Shown: piece after piece, positions 15,017 through 23,298 of the stretch
Layout of the letters: each line of letters opens with the position of its first letter
Numbering within the stretch: position 1 is the stretch's first letter
Made by a program: the position numbers and the translations under genes
Origin: Rhizobium sp. ASV8
Lineage (GTDB): Bacteria; Pseudomonadota; Alphaproteobacteria; Rhizobiales; Rhizobiaceae
DNA length: 35,898 nucleotides
Assembly: GCF_016429255.1 (NCBI RefSeq)
Contig: NZ_JAELUG010000072.1
Span: 1-35,898, forward strand
Reading direction: 5' to 3'
The notes under the pieces: generated by a model
The model's database searches: none
What the model was told of the DNA's origin: nothing
The model's input: the letters and a program-made list of their open reading frames with translations, nothing else

Positions 15017-16531
15017 ATGAGCGACAAACAGAAGAAACCGCAGAAGCTCAAGGCCCGCCTGCCGCGTGGCTTTGTCGATCGTTCGGCCAGCGACATTCGC
15101 GCCGTCAACGAGATGACCTCCAAGATCCGGGCGGTTTATGAGCATTATGGCTTCGATCCCGTCGAAACACCGCTGTTCGAATATACCGATGCGCTCGGCA
15201 AGTTCCTGCCAGACAGCGACCGGCCGAACGAAGGCGTGTTCTCGCTCCAGGATGACGATGAGCAGTGGATGTCGCTGCGCTACGACCTGACGGCGCCTCT
15301 CGCCCGTCATGTCGCCGAGAATTTCAACGAGATCCAGCTTCCCTACCGTACCTATCGCGCCGGCTATGTCTTCCGCAACGAGAAGCCGGGCCCGGGTCGC
15401 TTCCGTCAGTTCATGCAGTTCGATGCCGATACTGTTGGCGCGCCGGGCGTGCAGGCGGATGCCGAGATGTGCATGATGATGGCAGATACGCTGGAAGCGC
15501 TCGGCATCAAGCGCGGCGACTACGTGATCCGCGTCAACAACCGCAAGGTTCTCGACGGCGTGCTGGAAGCGATCGGTCTCGGCGGCGACGACAAGGCCGG
15601 CCAGCGCCTGAACGTACTGCGCGCCATCGACAAGCTCGATAAGTTCGGCCCCGAAGGCGTGGCGCTGCTTCTCGGCCCCGGCCGCAAGGACGAGTCCGGC
15701 GACTTCACCAAGGGTGCCGGCCTCAATGCCGATCAGATCGAGAAGGTGCTCTTCTTCGTCGGCATCAAGGACTATGCCGAAAGCGCTGTTCAGCTTGCCG
15801 AGCTTGTTGCCGGCACGTCCAACGGCGTCGAGGGCGTCGACGAGCTGAATTTCATCGGCAGCCTCGTGACCAGCGCCGGCTATCAGGCCGATCGCATCAA
15901 GATCGATCCATCCGTCGTTCGCGGCCTCGAATATTACACCGGTCCGGTCTACGAAGCCGAACTGCTGTTCGACGTCACCAACGAGAAGGGCGAAAAAGTC
16001 GTTTTCGGTTCGGTCGGCGGCGGCGGCCGTTATGACGGACTTGTCTCGCGCTTCATGGGGCAGCCGGTTCCGGCAACAGGCTTCTCCATCGGTGTTTCTC
16101 GCTTGATGACCGCACTGAAGAACCTCGGCAAGCTTGGCACCGAAGAAGTGATCGAGCCTGTGCTTGTCACGGTCATGGATGGCGATGTCGATGCCATGGG
16201 ACGCTATCAGCGCTTCACGCAGCAGCTGCGTGCCGCCGGCATCCGCGCCGAGATGTTCCAGGGCAACTGGAAGAAGTTCGGCAACCAGCTGAAATATGCC
16301 GATCGTCGCGGCTGCCCGATCGCCATCATCCAGGGCGGCGACGAGCGTGCCCAGGGCGTCGTCCAGATCAAGGATCTGATCGAAGGCAAGCGCCTCTCCG
16401 GCGAGATCGAGGACAATGCCAGCTGGCGCGAGGCTCGCGTGGCACAGGAAACCGTGCCGGAAGCCGAACTTATCGCCAAGGTGCAGGAAATATTGGCGGC
16501 GCACGCGGAAGACAGGAAGAGGGCGGGCTGA
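15017..16531 (+). CDS. hisS: Histidyl-tRNA synthetase (alphaproteobacterial type)
   Basis: 504 residues, well above the roughly 424 of E. coli HisRS. Class II motifs are present: motif 2 as YVFRNEKPGPGRFRQFMQFDAD near residues 116-137, and the histidine-binding region GLEYYTGPVYEAELLFD near 299-315. The C-terminal anticodon-binding domain starts near 375 (PVLVTVMDGD, then GNQLKYADRRGCPIAIIQG). The EKPGPGRFRQF sequence in motif 2 differs from the usual bacterial ERPQ-GR-RQF. It fits the atypical alphaproteobacterial HisRS group, whose tRNA-His lacks the usual extra G-1. It is the first gene of an overlapping operon with hisZ and hisG. Confidence 0.96.
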   Translation: MSDKQKKPQKLKARLPRGFVDRSASDIRAVNEMTSKIRAVYEHYGFDPVETPLFEYTDALGKFLPDSDRPNEGVFSLQDDDEQWMSLRYDLTAPLARHVAENFNEIQLPYRTYRAGYVFRNEKPGPGRFRQFMQFDADTVGAPGVQADAEMCMMMADTLEALGIKRGDYVIRVNNRKVLDGVLEAIGLGGDDKAGQRLNVLRAIDKLDKFGPEGVALLLGPGRKDESGDFTKGAGLNADQIEKVLFFVGIKDYAESAVQLAELVAGTSNGVEGVDELNFIGSLVTSAGYQADRIKIDPSVVRGLEYYTGPVYEAELLFDVTNEKGEKVVFGSVGGGGRYDGLVSRFMGQPVPATGFSIGVSRLMTALKNLGKLGTEEVIEPVLVTVMDGDVDAMGRYQRFTQQLRAAGIRAEMFQGNWKKFGNQLKYADRRGCPIAIIQGGDERAQGVVQIKDLIEGKRLSGEIEDNASWREARVAQETVPEAELIAKVQEILAAHAEDRKRAG

Positions 16532-17649
16532 TGCCCCTGATCAACCTCCCGGATTTTGCCGGCGATCTGCTGGATGAATTCACTGTCCGCGGGACGGAGC
16601 GGGTGGATACGCCGATCATCCAGCCGGCCGAGCCCTTTCTAGACATGGCGGGCGAAGATCTTCGCCGGCGCATCTTCATGACAGAGAGCGAAACCGGCGC
16701 CAGTCTTTGCCTGCGCCCGGAGTTCACGATTCCGGTCTGCCTGCGCCATATCGAAACCGCGACCGGCACGCCGAAGCGCTATTCCTACCTCGGCGAGATC
16801 TTTCGCCAGCGCCGCGAAGGCGGCCATGAGTTCTATCAGGCCGGCATCGAGGATTTGGGTGACGGCGATACGGCCAGCGCCGATGCCCGTGCCATTGGCG
16901 ATGCCATCGGCATTCTGAGCCGTCTGGTTCCCGGCAAGCCGCTCTCGGTAACGCTTGGCGATCAGGCAGTGTTCGAGGCCGTGGTGCAGGCGCTCGGCCT
17001 GCCCACAGGCTGGCAGAAGCGTCTGATTCATGCCTTCGGCAACATGATACAGCTCGAAACGCTGCTGGCGCGTCTGGCAAGTCCGCAGCCTGTTACCGGG
17101 CTCGATGCGCATGTGCTCGATTTCCTTAATCGCGGCGACGAGCAGGGGCTGGTCAAGCATATCGATGCCACCATGCAGGCGACCGGCTATTCTACCAATG
17201 CCAGCCGCTCGCCGCTGGAAATCGCTCGCCGGCTTCGCGAGAAGCTGGTGTTGTCGGAAACCCGGCTCGACGATGCCGCATTCCTCGTCCTGGAAGAGTT
17301 CCTGTCCCTGAGCGTGCCGCTGGCGGACGCCTCTGCCGCACTGGCAGGCTTTGCCGATGCAGCAGGCCTGAAGCTGGGCAAGGCGTTGGAAAGCTTCGAT
17401 GCCCGCGTCGCTGCATTGGCCAAGACCGGCGTCGATGCCGCGAAGATAGACTACCGCGCCGCCTTCGGCCGCCCCCTCGACTACTATACCGGCCTCGTCT
17501 TCGAAGTGACGGTGCAGGGATCGAGCGCGGTGCTGGCCGGTGGTGGCCGTTTCGATCGGCTGATGACCCTTCTCGGCGCCAGGGATCATATTCCGGCGGT
17601 CGGCTTCGCGCTTTGGCTCGATCGCATCGAAACCGCGAGGGCAGCCTGA
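16531..17649 (+). CDS. hisZ: ATP phosphoribosyltransferase regulatory subunit HisZ
   Basis: 372 residues. HisZ is a HisRS-like protein without tRNA charging activity; it pairs with short-form HisG to make the first enzyme of histidine synthesis and confers feedback control by histidine. Motif-2-like sequence is seen as YLGEIFRQRREGGHEFYQAGIEDLGD near residues 86-111, and the HisRS-like DYYTGLVFEVTVQG near 314-327. Its ATG overlaps the hisS stop (TGATG), and its own stop overlaps the hisG start. The anticodon-binding domain of true HisRS is absent. Confidence 0.94.
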   Translation: MPLINLPDFAGDLLDEFTVRGTERVDTPIIQPAEPFLDMAGEDLRRRIFMTESETGASLCLRPEFTIPVCLRHIETATGTPKRYSYLGEIFRQRREGGHEFYQAGIEDLGDGDTASADARAIGDAIGILSRLVPGKPLSVTLGDQAVFEAVVQALGLPTGWQKRLIHAFGNMIQLETLLARLASPQPVTGLDAHVLDFLNRGDEQGLVKHIDATMQATGYSTNASRSPLEIARRLREKLVLSETRLDDAAFLVLEEFLSLSVPLADASAALAGFADAAGLKLGKALESFDARVAALAKTGVDAAKIDYRAAFGRPLDYYTGLVFEVTVQGSSAVLAGGGRFDRLMTLLGARDHIPAVGFALWLDRIETARAA

Positions 17650-18344
17650 TGACCATTACCATTGCGCTTCCCTCCAAGGGCCGCATGAAGGACGATTGCT
17701 CGGCTGTTTTCGAGCGCGCCGGCATGCCCATCGTCGCCGTCGGCAACGACCGCTCCTATCGCGGCCGGGTCGATGGCTGGGATGGTGTTGAAATCGCCTT
17801 CTTGTCTGCTTCGGAAATCTCCCGTGAGATTGGCAATGGCAGCGTCGATTTCGGGATTACCGGTGAGGATCTCGTTCGTGAGGGTATGGCGGAAGCCGAT
17901 CGCCGCGTCGAGTTCTGTGCGAGGCTTGGTTTCGGTCACGCCGATGTCGTGGTCGCGGTGCCGGAGATCTGGCTCGATGTCGATACTATGGCCGATCTCG
18001 GCGATGTTGCCGCCGATTTCCGTACTCGTCATGGCCACAGGCTGACGGTCGCGACGAAATACTGGCGGCTGACGCAGCAGTTCTTTTCGAGCCAGCATGG
18101 CATCCAGCTTTACCGCATCGTCGAAAGCCTCGGCGCAACGGAGGGTGCGCCGGCCGCTGGCTCAGCCGATATCATCGTCGACATTACCTCGACCGGCTCG
18201 ACCCTGCGGGCCAATCACCTGAAGATCTTGTCCGATGGCATCATCCTGCGCTCGGAAGCCTGCCTCGTTCGCGCCCGCAAGGAAAGCCACGAGGGCGATC
18301 CGATGGTTCAGCGCATCATCGCGGCCGTGCACAGCGCGCTCTAG
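17649..18344 (+). CDS. hisG: ATP phosphoribosyltransferase catalytic subunit HisG (short form)
   Basis: 231 residues from ATG 17649, which overlaps the hisZ stop. It condenses ATP and PRPP to phosphoribosyl-ATP, the committed step of histidine synthesis. ALPSKGRMKDDC marks the N-terminus, and VDFGITGEDLV, then ADIIVDITSTGSTLRANHLKI (PRPP-binding region), follow. The protein lacks the C-terminal regulatory domain of long-form HisG, consistent with dependence on HisZ encoded next door. A strong terminator follows 29 bp after the stop. Confidence 0.95.
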   Translation: MTITIALPSKGRMKDDCSAVFERAGMPIVAVGNDRSYRGRVDGWDGVEIAFLSASEISREIGNGSVDFGITGEDLVREGMAEADRRVEFCARLGFGHADVVVAVPEIWLDVDTMADLGDVAADFRTRHGHRLTVATKYWRLTQQFFSSQHGIQLYRIVESLGATEGAPAAGSADIIVDITSTGSTLRANHLKILSDGIILRSEACLVRARKESHEGDPMVQRIIAAVHSAL

Positions 18345-18366
18345 TTTCCCCATTTCCTGTTCACGC

Positions 18367-18402
18367 AAAAAAACCCGCCTGGATATTCCAGGCGGGCTTT
18401 TT
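18367..18402. terminator. Bidirectional intrinsic terminator between hisG and doxX
   Basis: CCCGCCTGGA and TCCAGGCGGG form a perfect 10-bp stem with a 3-nt loop; A-runs precede it and TTTTTT follows, so it works on both strands for the convergent genes. Confidence 0.9.
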
Positions 18403-18425
18403 GCGTCTTGGGAAGTATGCGGCAA

Positions 18426-18869
18426 TCAAGCGGCTGCGTAGGCACCGCGGCGGGCATCGACCGAGTAGACGCCGGCGCCATTGGTGGCGAGCATGATGTA
18501 GGCGCCTGCCAGCGTGATGTTCTTCAGGAAGTTCACGAAGTTCAGGCCGTTGATCCAGCCGTTGGCGGCAGCCGGGAAATCCGGAACGTTGACCGTGCCC
18601 AGATGGAAGACGATGCCGGTGAAGACGCAGAATGCGGCGAGCAGCCAGCCGACGATGCGGATCTGGAAGCCGATCAGTACGCATACGCCGGTGACGAATT
18701 CAAAAGCGCCGGCGAGGTAGGTGAGAAGGGTTGCGTAGGGCATTCCGGCGCCGGCGATCATGCCGGCCGTGCCTGCCGGATCGGTCAGCTTGCCGAAGCC
18801 GGCGAAGATGAACATGAAGGCGAGCAGGATGCGCGCCACGAGAATGATGACGTTGTTGGTATTGGACAT
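18426..18869 (-). CDS. DoxX family inner-membrane protein
   Basis: 147 residues from ATG 18869 (MSNTNNVIILVARILLAFMF), with a GGAGA ribosome site just upstream; a longer frame to 18959 lacks support. Four hydrophobic segments are seen near 8-25, 45-65, 70-95 and 115-135. FIFAGFGKLTDPAGTAGMIAG is the typical DoxX start. DoxX/YphA-like proteins are small four-helix membrane proteins, sometimes tied to redox stress or thiosulfate metabolism; the role here is unknown. It diverges from a glutathione transferase gene across 212 bp. Confidence 0.87.
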   Translation of the reverse strand: MSNTNNVIILVARILLAFMFIFAGFGKLTDPAGTAGMIAGAGMPYATLLTYLAGAFEFVTGVCVLIGFQIRIVGWLLAAFCVFTGIVFHLGTVNVPDFPAAANGWINGLNFVNFLKNITLAGAYIMLATNGAGVYSVDARRGAYAAA

Positions 18870-19081
18870 GACAGTCTCCGGTAAAAGCGTTTCAGTTCGG
18901 TGGCGACAATTTATGGTCACAGATATCCGTGATTTTTTGGAGGTTGGAAAGATAAACAACTGCGGACAATTAGTTCACAATCATTGAACAATGGCTGCTC
19001 GCAGCCCCTTTCCATACGCGCGGTATCGGCTATGTTGGCGTCGATTCATCGCTAAATCATAGTCTTAAGGAGCAAGATCTC

Positions 19082-19789
19082 ATGGCTGATCTCTCGTCAT
19101 TTCCAATTACGAAGCGCTGGCCCGCCAGCAATCCGGATATTATTCAGCTCTACTCGTTACCGACGCCGAACGGCGTCAAGGTTTCCATCGCCCTCGAGGA
19201 ACTGGAGCTGCCCTACGAGCCGCATCTGATTTCCTTTGGCACCAATGACCAGAAGTCGCCGGAGTTCCTGTCGCTCAATCCGAACGGCCGAATCCCGGCG
19301 ATCATTGATCCCAATGGCCCGGACGGCAAGCCGATCGGCCTTTTCGAATCCGGCGCTATCCTGGTCTATCTCGCTGAAAAGACCGGCAAGCTCATTCCGG
19401 GCGATGCCGCCGCGCGCTATGAGATGCTGGAATGGGTCTTTTTCCAGATGGCCGGCGTCGGCCCGATGTTCGGCCAGTTCGGTCACTTCTTCAAATTCGC
19501 CGCCGACAAGGTCGCCAACAACTCCTATCCCGTCGAGCGCTATCGTGACGAGGCAAAACGACTCCTCGGCGTTCTCGAAGCTCGCCTGCAGGGACGTGAA
19601 TGGATCATGGGCGATGAATATACCATCGCCGATATCACGACATTTCCATGGGTGCGCGGCGTCGACGTTTTCTATGGCGGCCGCGAGGTGCTCGAACTTG
19701 AAAGCTTCCCCGCAGTCATGGCCTGGCTGGAGCGCGCGCTTGCGCGTCCCGCAAGCCAGCGCGGCCTGAACGTTCCGAAACGCGATTGA
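19082..19789 (+). CDS. Glutathione S-transferase family protein (YghU/Nu-class-like)
   Basis: 235 residues. The N-terminal thioredoxin-like domain (about 20-105) has IQLYSLPTPNGVKVSIALEE, the conserved cis-Pro in GRIPAIIDP and the glutathione-binding ESGAILVYLAEK. The C-terminal helical domain holds WVFFQMAGVGPMFGQFGHF, GREWIMGDEYTIADI and a typical WLERALARPA end. TPNG around residue 28 and the FGQFGHF stretch match the bacterial YghU/YfcG disulfide-bond reductase group. Cytosolic. Its neighbour is a divergent DoxX gene, hinting at redox stress, but no shared operator is evident. Confidence 0.92.
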   Translation: MADLSSFPITKRWPASNPDIIQLYSLPTPNGVKVSIALEELELPYEPHLISFGTNDQKSPEFLSLNPNGRIPAIIDPNGPDGKPIGLFESGAILVYLAEKTGKLIPGDAAARYEMLEWVFFQMAGVGPMFGQFGHFFKFAADKVANNSYPVERYRDEAKRLLGVLEARLQGREWIMGDEYTIADITTFPWVRGVDVFYGGREVLELESFPAVMAWLERALARPASQRGLNVPKRD

Positions 19790-19828
19790 TGATATCTGGC
19801 GCTGGGGCGGGTGCCCTTGCGCTCAAAC

Positions 19829-20314
19829 TTATTGCCGGGTTGCCAATTGGCTGCCCGGCTCCAGCTTGAAGCGCGGAAACAGAAAGATGCCGACCATGCT
19901 GCCGGCATGATGTTCGTCTGCGGCAATGGACTCGCCAACGCAGAAGATCGGCTGGCGGTGACCGTTGGTGCCGAGGGCCGTGGTGGAATAGCAAAAGGAA
20001 GATGTAGCGGTTGCGGCCTGTTCGAAAAGATCGAGGATGCGAACGCGATCCTGCCCGTCATAGCAATGCATCAGGCTCAGGAGGCCGCATTCCGAGGAGC
20101 TCAGCCCATGCAGCATGGTGCTCCATTGCCCGAGCTTGATGAGGCCGCTCGACAGGTCACCCGTCCAGCCTTCGGAAACGCAGAACTGCGCGAGGAGACT
20201 GGGATCTTGGCTGTCAAACGCCAGCGAACCGGGCGCGAACGGCGCGGCAAAATTTGCTTTGGCAATTTTGAACAAGCTGATCCCCACCACTTGAGCGCAT
20301 AGGCCCCTGCGCAC
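19829..20314 (-). CDS. Hypothetical protein, possibly with a PAS-like fold
   Basis: Up to 161 residues. Codon use on this strand is rhizobial (mainly G/C third positions), whereas the overlapping plus-strand frame looks like a shadow. The annotated ATG at 20314 lacks a ribosome site, and a GTG at about residue 9 or 10 (VVGISLFKIAK) is an alternative start. The middle (GLLSLMHCYDGQDRVRILDLFEQAA, then FCYSTTALGTNGHRQPIFCVGES) recalls a degenerate PAS/PAC pattern, followed by GSMVGIFLFPRFKL. There are no transmembrane segments. I do not recognise the family with confidence, and no partner gene is adjacent. Confidence 0.6.
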   Translation of the reverse strand: MRRGLCAQVVGISLFKIAKANFAAPFAPGSLAFDSQDPSLLAQFCVSEGWTGDLSSGLIKLGQWSTMLHGLSSSECGLLSLMHCYDGQDRVRILDLFEQAATATSSFCYSTTALGTNGHRQPIFCVGESIAADEHHAGSMVGIFLFPRFKLEPGSQLATRQ

Positions 20315-20858
20315 TTCGTTTGAATTTCCATATGCGGCCGGATGGACGGTCTGACCGCCTGCTGCATCCGCTATGAAGAAAACAGAGCCGCACCCCCGCT
20401 ATTGTCGTCTTTCAACAATGTTTCCGGATGGCGAGCCGACCTGCGAAGTCGTTTTCAAGTAATAAATTTGGACGAATCCAACCTCGAAGGTCATGGCCAA
20501 GCCAAGTCTCGGGTTAATCCTGTCCAAAATCAGTAAAATTTTCGTGCATCGCAGCTTACTCTCCAAAATCGCTGCGCCGCGAGTTATAGGGGCTTTTTCT
20601 AGAACGGCAATGGGCAGGTTGCATAAAATTGCATTGCCGGAGGGGCTCCCGGGCTTGGGAGCGTGTCGCTTTGACACAGCAAAAAGGGCGGCCTGAGAGC
20701 CGCCCTTCGTCAATTCCGGATGTCGGATTGAACAGTCGCAATAAGGCTAAGACCTTATCACATCATGTCCATGCCGCCACTTCAGGCCGCTTGGCGGCCT
20801 GAAGCACTAAAAGTGCATGGGCGAAGCTTTATGAACATTCCTGTGATTAGGCCGTTGG
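20315..20858. other. Non-coding stretch between the hypothetical gene and groEL
   Basis: About 545 bp without a convincing gene. It is AT-richer than its surroundings between 20450 and 20640. From 20609 to 20707 several stems follow one another: GGCAATG/CATTGCC, GCTCCC/GGGAGC (20645-20662), GTGTC/GACAC (20663-20677) and the terminator at 20684-20707. Nearer groEL lie two more stems and a duplicate of the groEL end. A 104-residue minus-strand frame at 20399-20713 runs through the terminator and is rejected. Confidence 0.55.
20684..20707 (-). terminator. Intrinsic terminator of the groESL operon
   Basis: AAGGGCGGC and GCCGCCCTT form a 9-bp stem with a 6-nt loop; read on the minus strand TTTTTG follows at once. 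It is about 157 bp beyond the groEL stop and is the first stem there with a proper U-run. Confidence 0.8.
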
Positions 20859-20884
20859 CCTTATCACATCATGTCCATGCCGCC
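20753..20884. repeat. 26-bp direct repeat of the groEL 3' end (period 106 bp)
   Basis: Bases 20753-20778 are identical to 20859-20884. The second copy encodes the last residues of GroEL and its TGA-TAA stops; the first is a non-coding copy downstream. The 80 bp between them hold two stems: CTTCAGGCCGC/GCGGCCTGAAG (20780-20804) and GCACT/AGTGC (20804-20816). Confidence 0.9.
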
Positions 20885-22504
20885 CATGCCGCCCATGCCG
20901 CCCGGCATGCCAGCAGGGGCATCCTTCTTCGGCAGCTCAGCGATCATGGCTTCGGTGGTGATCAGCAGCGAAGCAACCGAAGCTGCGTCCTGCAGAGCCG
21001 TGCGAACGACCTTGACCGGGTCGACGATGCCCATGGCGATCATGTCGCCGTAGACGCCCGTCTGAGCGTTGTAGCCGAAGTTGTCTTCGTTCTTGTCGAG
21101 GATCTTGCCGACAACGATGGAGGCTTCATCACCAGCGTTTTCAGCGATCTGGCGGCAAGGAGCCTGCAGAGCGCGGCGAACGATGTTGACGCCGGCTTCC
21201 TGATCGTCGTTTTCACCCTTTACGGTGATCTTGACGGAGGAGCGCAGCAGAGCCGTGCCGCCGCCCGGTACGATGCCTTCCTGAACAGCAGCGCGCGTCG
21301 CGTTGAGAGCGTCGTCGATGCGGTCCTTCTTTTCCTTGACTTCAACTTCCGTCGAGCCGCCAACGCGGATAACGGCAACGCCGCCAGCGAGCTTGGCAAG
21401 ACGTTCCTGCAGCTTTTCGCGGTCGTAGTCAGAGGTGGTTTCTTCGATCTGAGCCTTGATCTGGGCAACGCGGCCTTCGATGTCGGACTTGGCGCCAGCG
21501 CCGTCGACGATCGTGGTGTTTTCCTTGGAGATCGAAACCTTCTTGGAACGGCCGAGCATGTCGAGCGTAACCGACTCGAGCTTGATGCCGAGGTCTTCGG
21601 AGATGACAGTGCCGCCCGTCAGGATGGCGATGTCTTCCAGCATGGCCTTGCGGCGGTCGCCGAAGCCAGGAGCCTTGACGGCAGCGATCTTCAGGCCACC
21701 GCGCAGCTTGTTGACGACGAGCGTAGCAAGAGCTTCGCCTTCGACGTCTTCAGCGATGATGAGGAGCGGCTTGCCGGTCTGAACGACAGCTTCGAGAACC
21801 GGAAGCATTGCCTGCAGGTTCGAGAGCTTCTTCTCGTGGAGCAGGATGAACGCGTCTTCGAGATCGGCGACCATCTTTTCCGGGTTGGTGACGAAGTAGG
21901 GGCTGAGGTAGCCACGGTCGAACTGCATGCCTTCGACGACTTCGAGTTCGGTTTCGGCGGTCTTGGCTTCTTCAACCGTGATGACGCCTTCGTTGCCGAC
22001 CTTCTGCATGGCTTCAGCAATATCGAGACCGATCTGCTTTTCGCCGTTTGCGGAGATCGTGCCGACCTGTGCGACTTCTTCCGAAGTGTTGATCTTCTTG
22101 GCCTTGGCCTGGAGATCCTTGACGACTTCAGCAACAGCGAGGTCGATGCCGCGCTTCAGGTCCATCGGGTTCATGCCGGCTGCAACAGCCTTGGCGCCTT
22201 CGCGAACGATGGCCTGGGCGAGAACGGTTGCAGTGGTCGTGCCGTCGCCGGCGATGTCGTTGGTCTTCGAAGCAACTTCGCGGACCATCTGGGCGCCCAT
22301 GTTTTCGAACTTGTCTTCGAGTTCGATTTCCTTGGCGACGGTGACGCCGTCCTTGGTGATGCGCGGAGCGCCGAAGGACTTGTCGATAACGACGTTACGA
22401 CCCTTCGGGCCGAGCGTGACCTTCACTGCGTCAGCGAGGATATCAACGCCACGAAGCATCTTTTCGCGGGCGCTGCGGCCGAATTTTACTTCTTTAGCTG
22501 CCAT
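20864..22504 (-). CDS. groL: Chaperonin GroEL
   Basis: 546 residues from ATG 22504 (MAAKEVKFGRSAREKMLRG); eight further in-frame residues upstream are not part of the normal protein, and AGGAG lies just before this ATG. GroEL forms the 14-mer that folds proteins with ATP and GroES. The ATP-binding sequence GPKGRNVVIDKSFGAPRITKDGVTVAKEIELED (positions 32-64) and AGDGTTTATVLAQAI (86-100) are present, and the C-terminus is the typical GGM repeat ending MDMM. Double stop TGA-TAA. It lies 76 bp after groES, and both are controlled by the CIRCE upstream of groES. Rhizobia often carry several groEL copies; this one looks like a complete heat-shock-regulated version. Confidence 0.98.
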   Translation of the reverse strand: MAAKEVKFGRSAREKMLRGVDILADAVKVTLGPKGRNVVIDKSFGAPRITKDGVTVAKEIELEDKFENMGAQMVREVASKTNDIAGDGTTTATVLAQAIVREGAKAVAAGMNPMDLKRGIDLAVAEVVKDLQAKAKKINTSEEVAQVGTISANGEKQIGLDIAEAMQKVGNEGVITVEEAKTAETELEVVEGMQFDRGYLSPYFVTNPEKMVADLEDAFILLHEKKLSNLQAMLPVLEAVVQTGKPLLIIAEDVEGEALATLVVNKLRGGLKIAAVKAPGFGDRRKAMLEDIAILTGGTVISEDLGIKLESVTLDMLGRSKKVSISKENTTIVDGAGAKSDIEGRVAQIKAQIEETTSDYDREKLQERLAKLAGGVAVIRVGGSTEVEVKEKKDRIDDALNATRAAVQEGIVPGGGTALLRSSVKITVKGENDDQEAGVNIVRRALQAPCRQIAENAGDEASIVVGKILDKNEDNFGYNAQTGVYGDMIAMGIVDPVKVVRTALQDAASVASLLITTEAMIAELPKKDAPAGMPGGMGGMGGMDMM

Positions 22505-22580
22505 GTCTAAAAACTCCTGAATTCGCATTGAACGGGTTTATGGCCCGTCAGCTGTATCGGAAAAGGGGAAACCGGCTGGA

Positions 22581-22874
22581 TTAGCCGATGATGCCCATGA
22601 TGTCGGCTTCCTTCATGATGAGAAGGTCTTCGCCATCAAGCTTGACTTCGGTGCCCGACCACTTGCCGAACAGAATGCGATCGCCAGCCTTGACGTCGAG
22701 CGGGATGACCTTGCCGGATTCATCACGAACGCCAGAGCCTACAGCGACGATTTCGCCTTCCTGCGGCTTTTCCTTGGCGGTATCGGGAATGATGATACCA
22801 CCCTTGGTCTTTGCTTCGGACTCAACGCGACGAACAACGACGCGGTCATGAAGGGGGCGGAAATTGGTTGCCAT
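22581..22874 (-). CDS. groES: Co-chaperonin GroES
   Basis: 97 residues, the same length as E. coli GroES. It caps GroEL as a heptamer. The mobile loop (ESEAKTKGGIIIPDTAKEKP, residues 18-37) is intact, and the roof and core strands GEIVAVGSG, VKAGDRILFGKWSGTEVKL and DLLIMKEADIMGII follow. It is the first gene of groESL; CIRCE and the promoter lie 60-120 bp upstream. Confidence 0.98.
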   Translation of the reverse strand: MATNFRPLHDRVVVRRVESEAKTKGGIIIPDTAKEKPQEGEIVAVGSGVRDESGKVIPLDVKAGDRILFGKWSGTEVKLDGEDLLIMKEADIMGIIG

Positions 22875-22932
22875 TGTCTAATCCCTCGATCAAATGACTT
22901 CACGGATCAGCGGGGGATCCGTATGGGCTTTG

Positions 22933-22959
22933 TTAGCACTCAGCATCGGCGAGTGCTAG
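22933..22959 (-). promoter_or_regulatory. CIRCE operator (HrcA-binding site) of groESL
   Basis: TTAGCACTC-N9-GAGTGCTAG matches the CIRCE consensus in 17 of 18 arm positions (the last A is G). It lies 58 bp upstream of groES, just downstream of the promoter, where HrcA represses until heat shock. Confidence 0.95.
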
Positions 22960-22966
22960 CGACCGT

Positions 22967-22996
22967 GATTTAGGTGTGGCTACCGGGCGAGTCAAG
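22967..22996 (-). promoter_or_regulatory. groESL promoter (sigma-70 or RpoH-type)
   Basis: On the minus strand CTTGACT (-35, within 22990-22996) is followed by a 17-bp spacer and CCTAAATC (-10 at 22967-22972, TAAATC). The CTTGA and CCTAAAT parts also suit alphaproteobacterial RpoH promoters. CIRCE begins 7 bp downstream, overlapping the expected transcription start. Confidence 0.7.
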
Positions 22997-23298
22997 AACA
23001 ACACTGTGAAATTTTTACGGCGCTGTCTGGCTTGTTTCGAGGATGATTAACGCCCATGGCGATCCTGCGTAGCATGCCGTTGCAAGCGATACCCCAATCC
23101 AATCTGGTTCGGAAGGGTGGGTTAGTGTCTTCTCTCGGCTTTGAAGCCGTTGCCTCCCGCTAATCATATGCGCACGCGCCGACGCTGCCAACGCTTGGCC
23201 TCCCGGCCTTGTGCGCCGCAAAAACCTTGCATGCCGCTCTTGTAATTTGCCGGCCGGTTTGCGATGTCAGCCCGTGATTTATGTAATGCGAGGACGGC

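Larger units (their letters stand above)
22875..23298. other. Divergent intergenic region upstream of groES
   Basis: 424 bp. The part next to groES holds the CIRCE operator (22933-22959) and promoter (22967-22996). From 23000 to 23298 I see no gene; a 68-residue minus-strand frame there has no ribosome site. The promoter of the 23299 gene must lie here but I cannot place it. Confidence 0.6.

Noticed and set aside
15011..16504. A 497-residue minus-strand frame opposite hisS
   Set aside because: Shadow of hisS; no domain or start signal.
20399..20713. A 104-residue minus-strand frame between groEL and the hypothetical gene
   Set aside because: It starts within the groESL terminator stem, lacks a ribosome site and resembles no known protein.
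20765..22510. A 581-residue plus-strand frame antisense to groEL
   Set aside because: It mirrors the groEL coding sequence; its composition follows from GroEL codon use and there is no ribosome site or recognisable domain.
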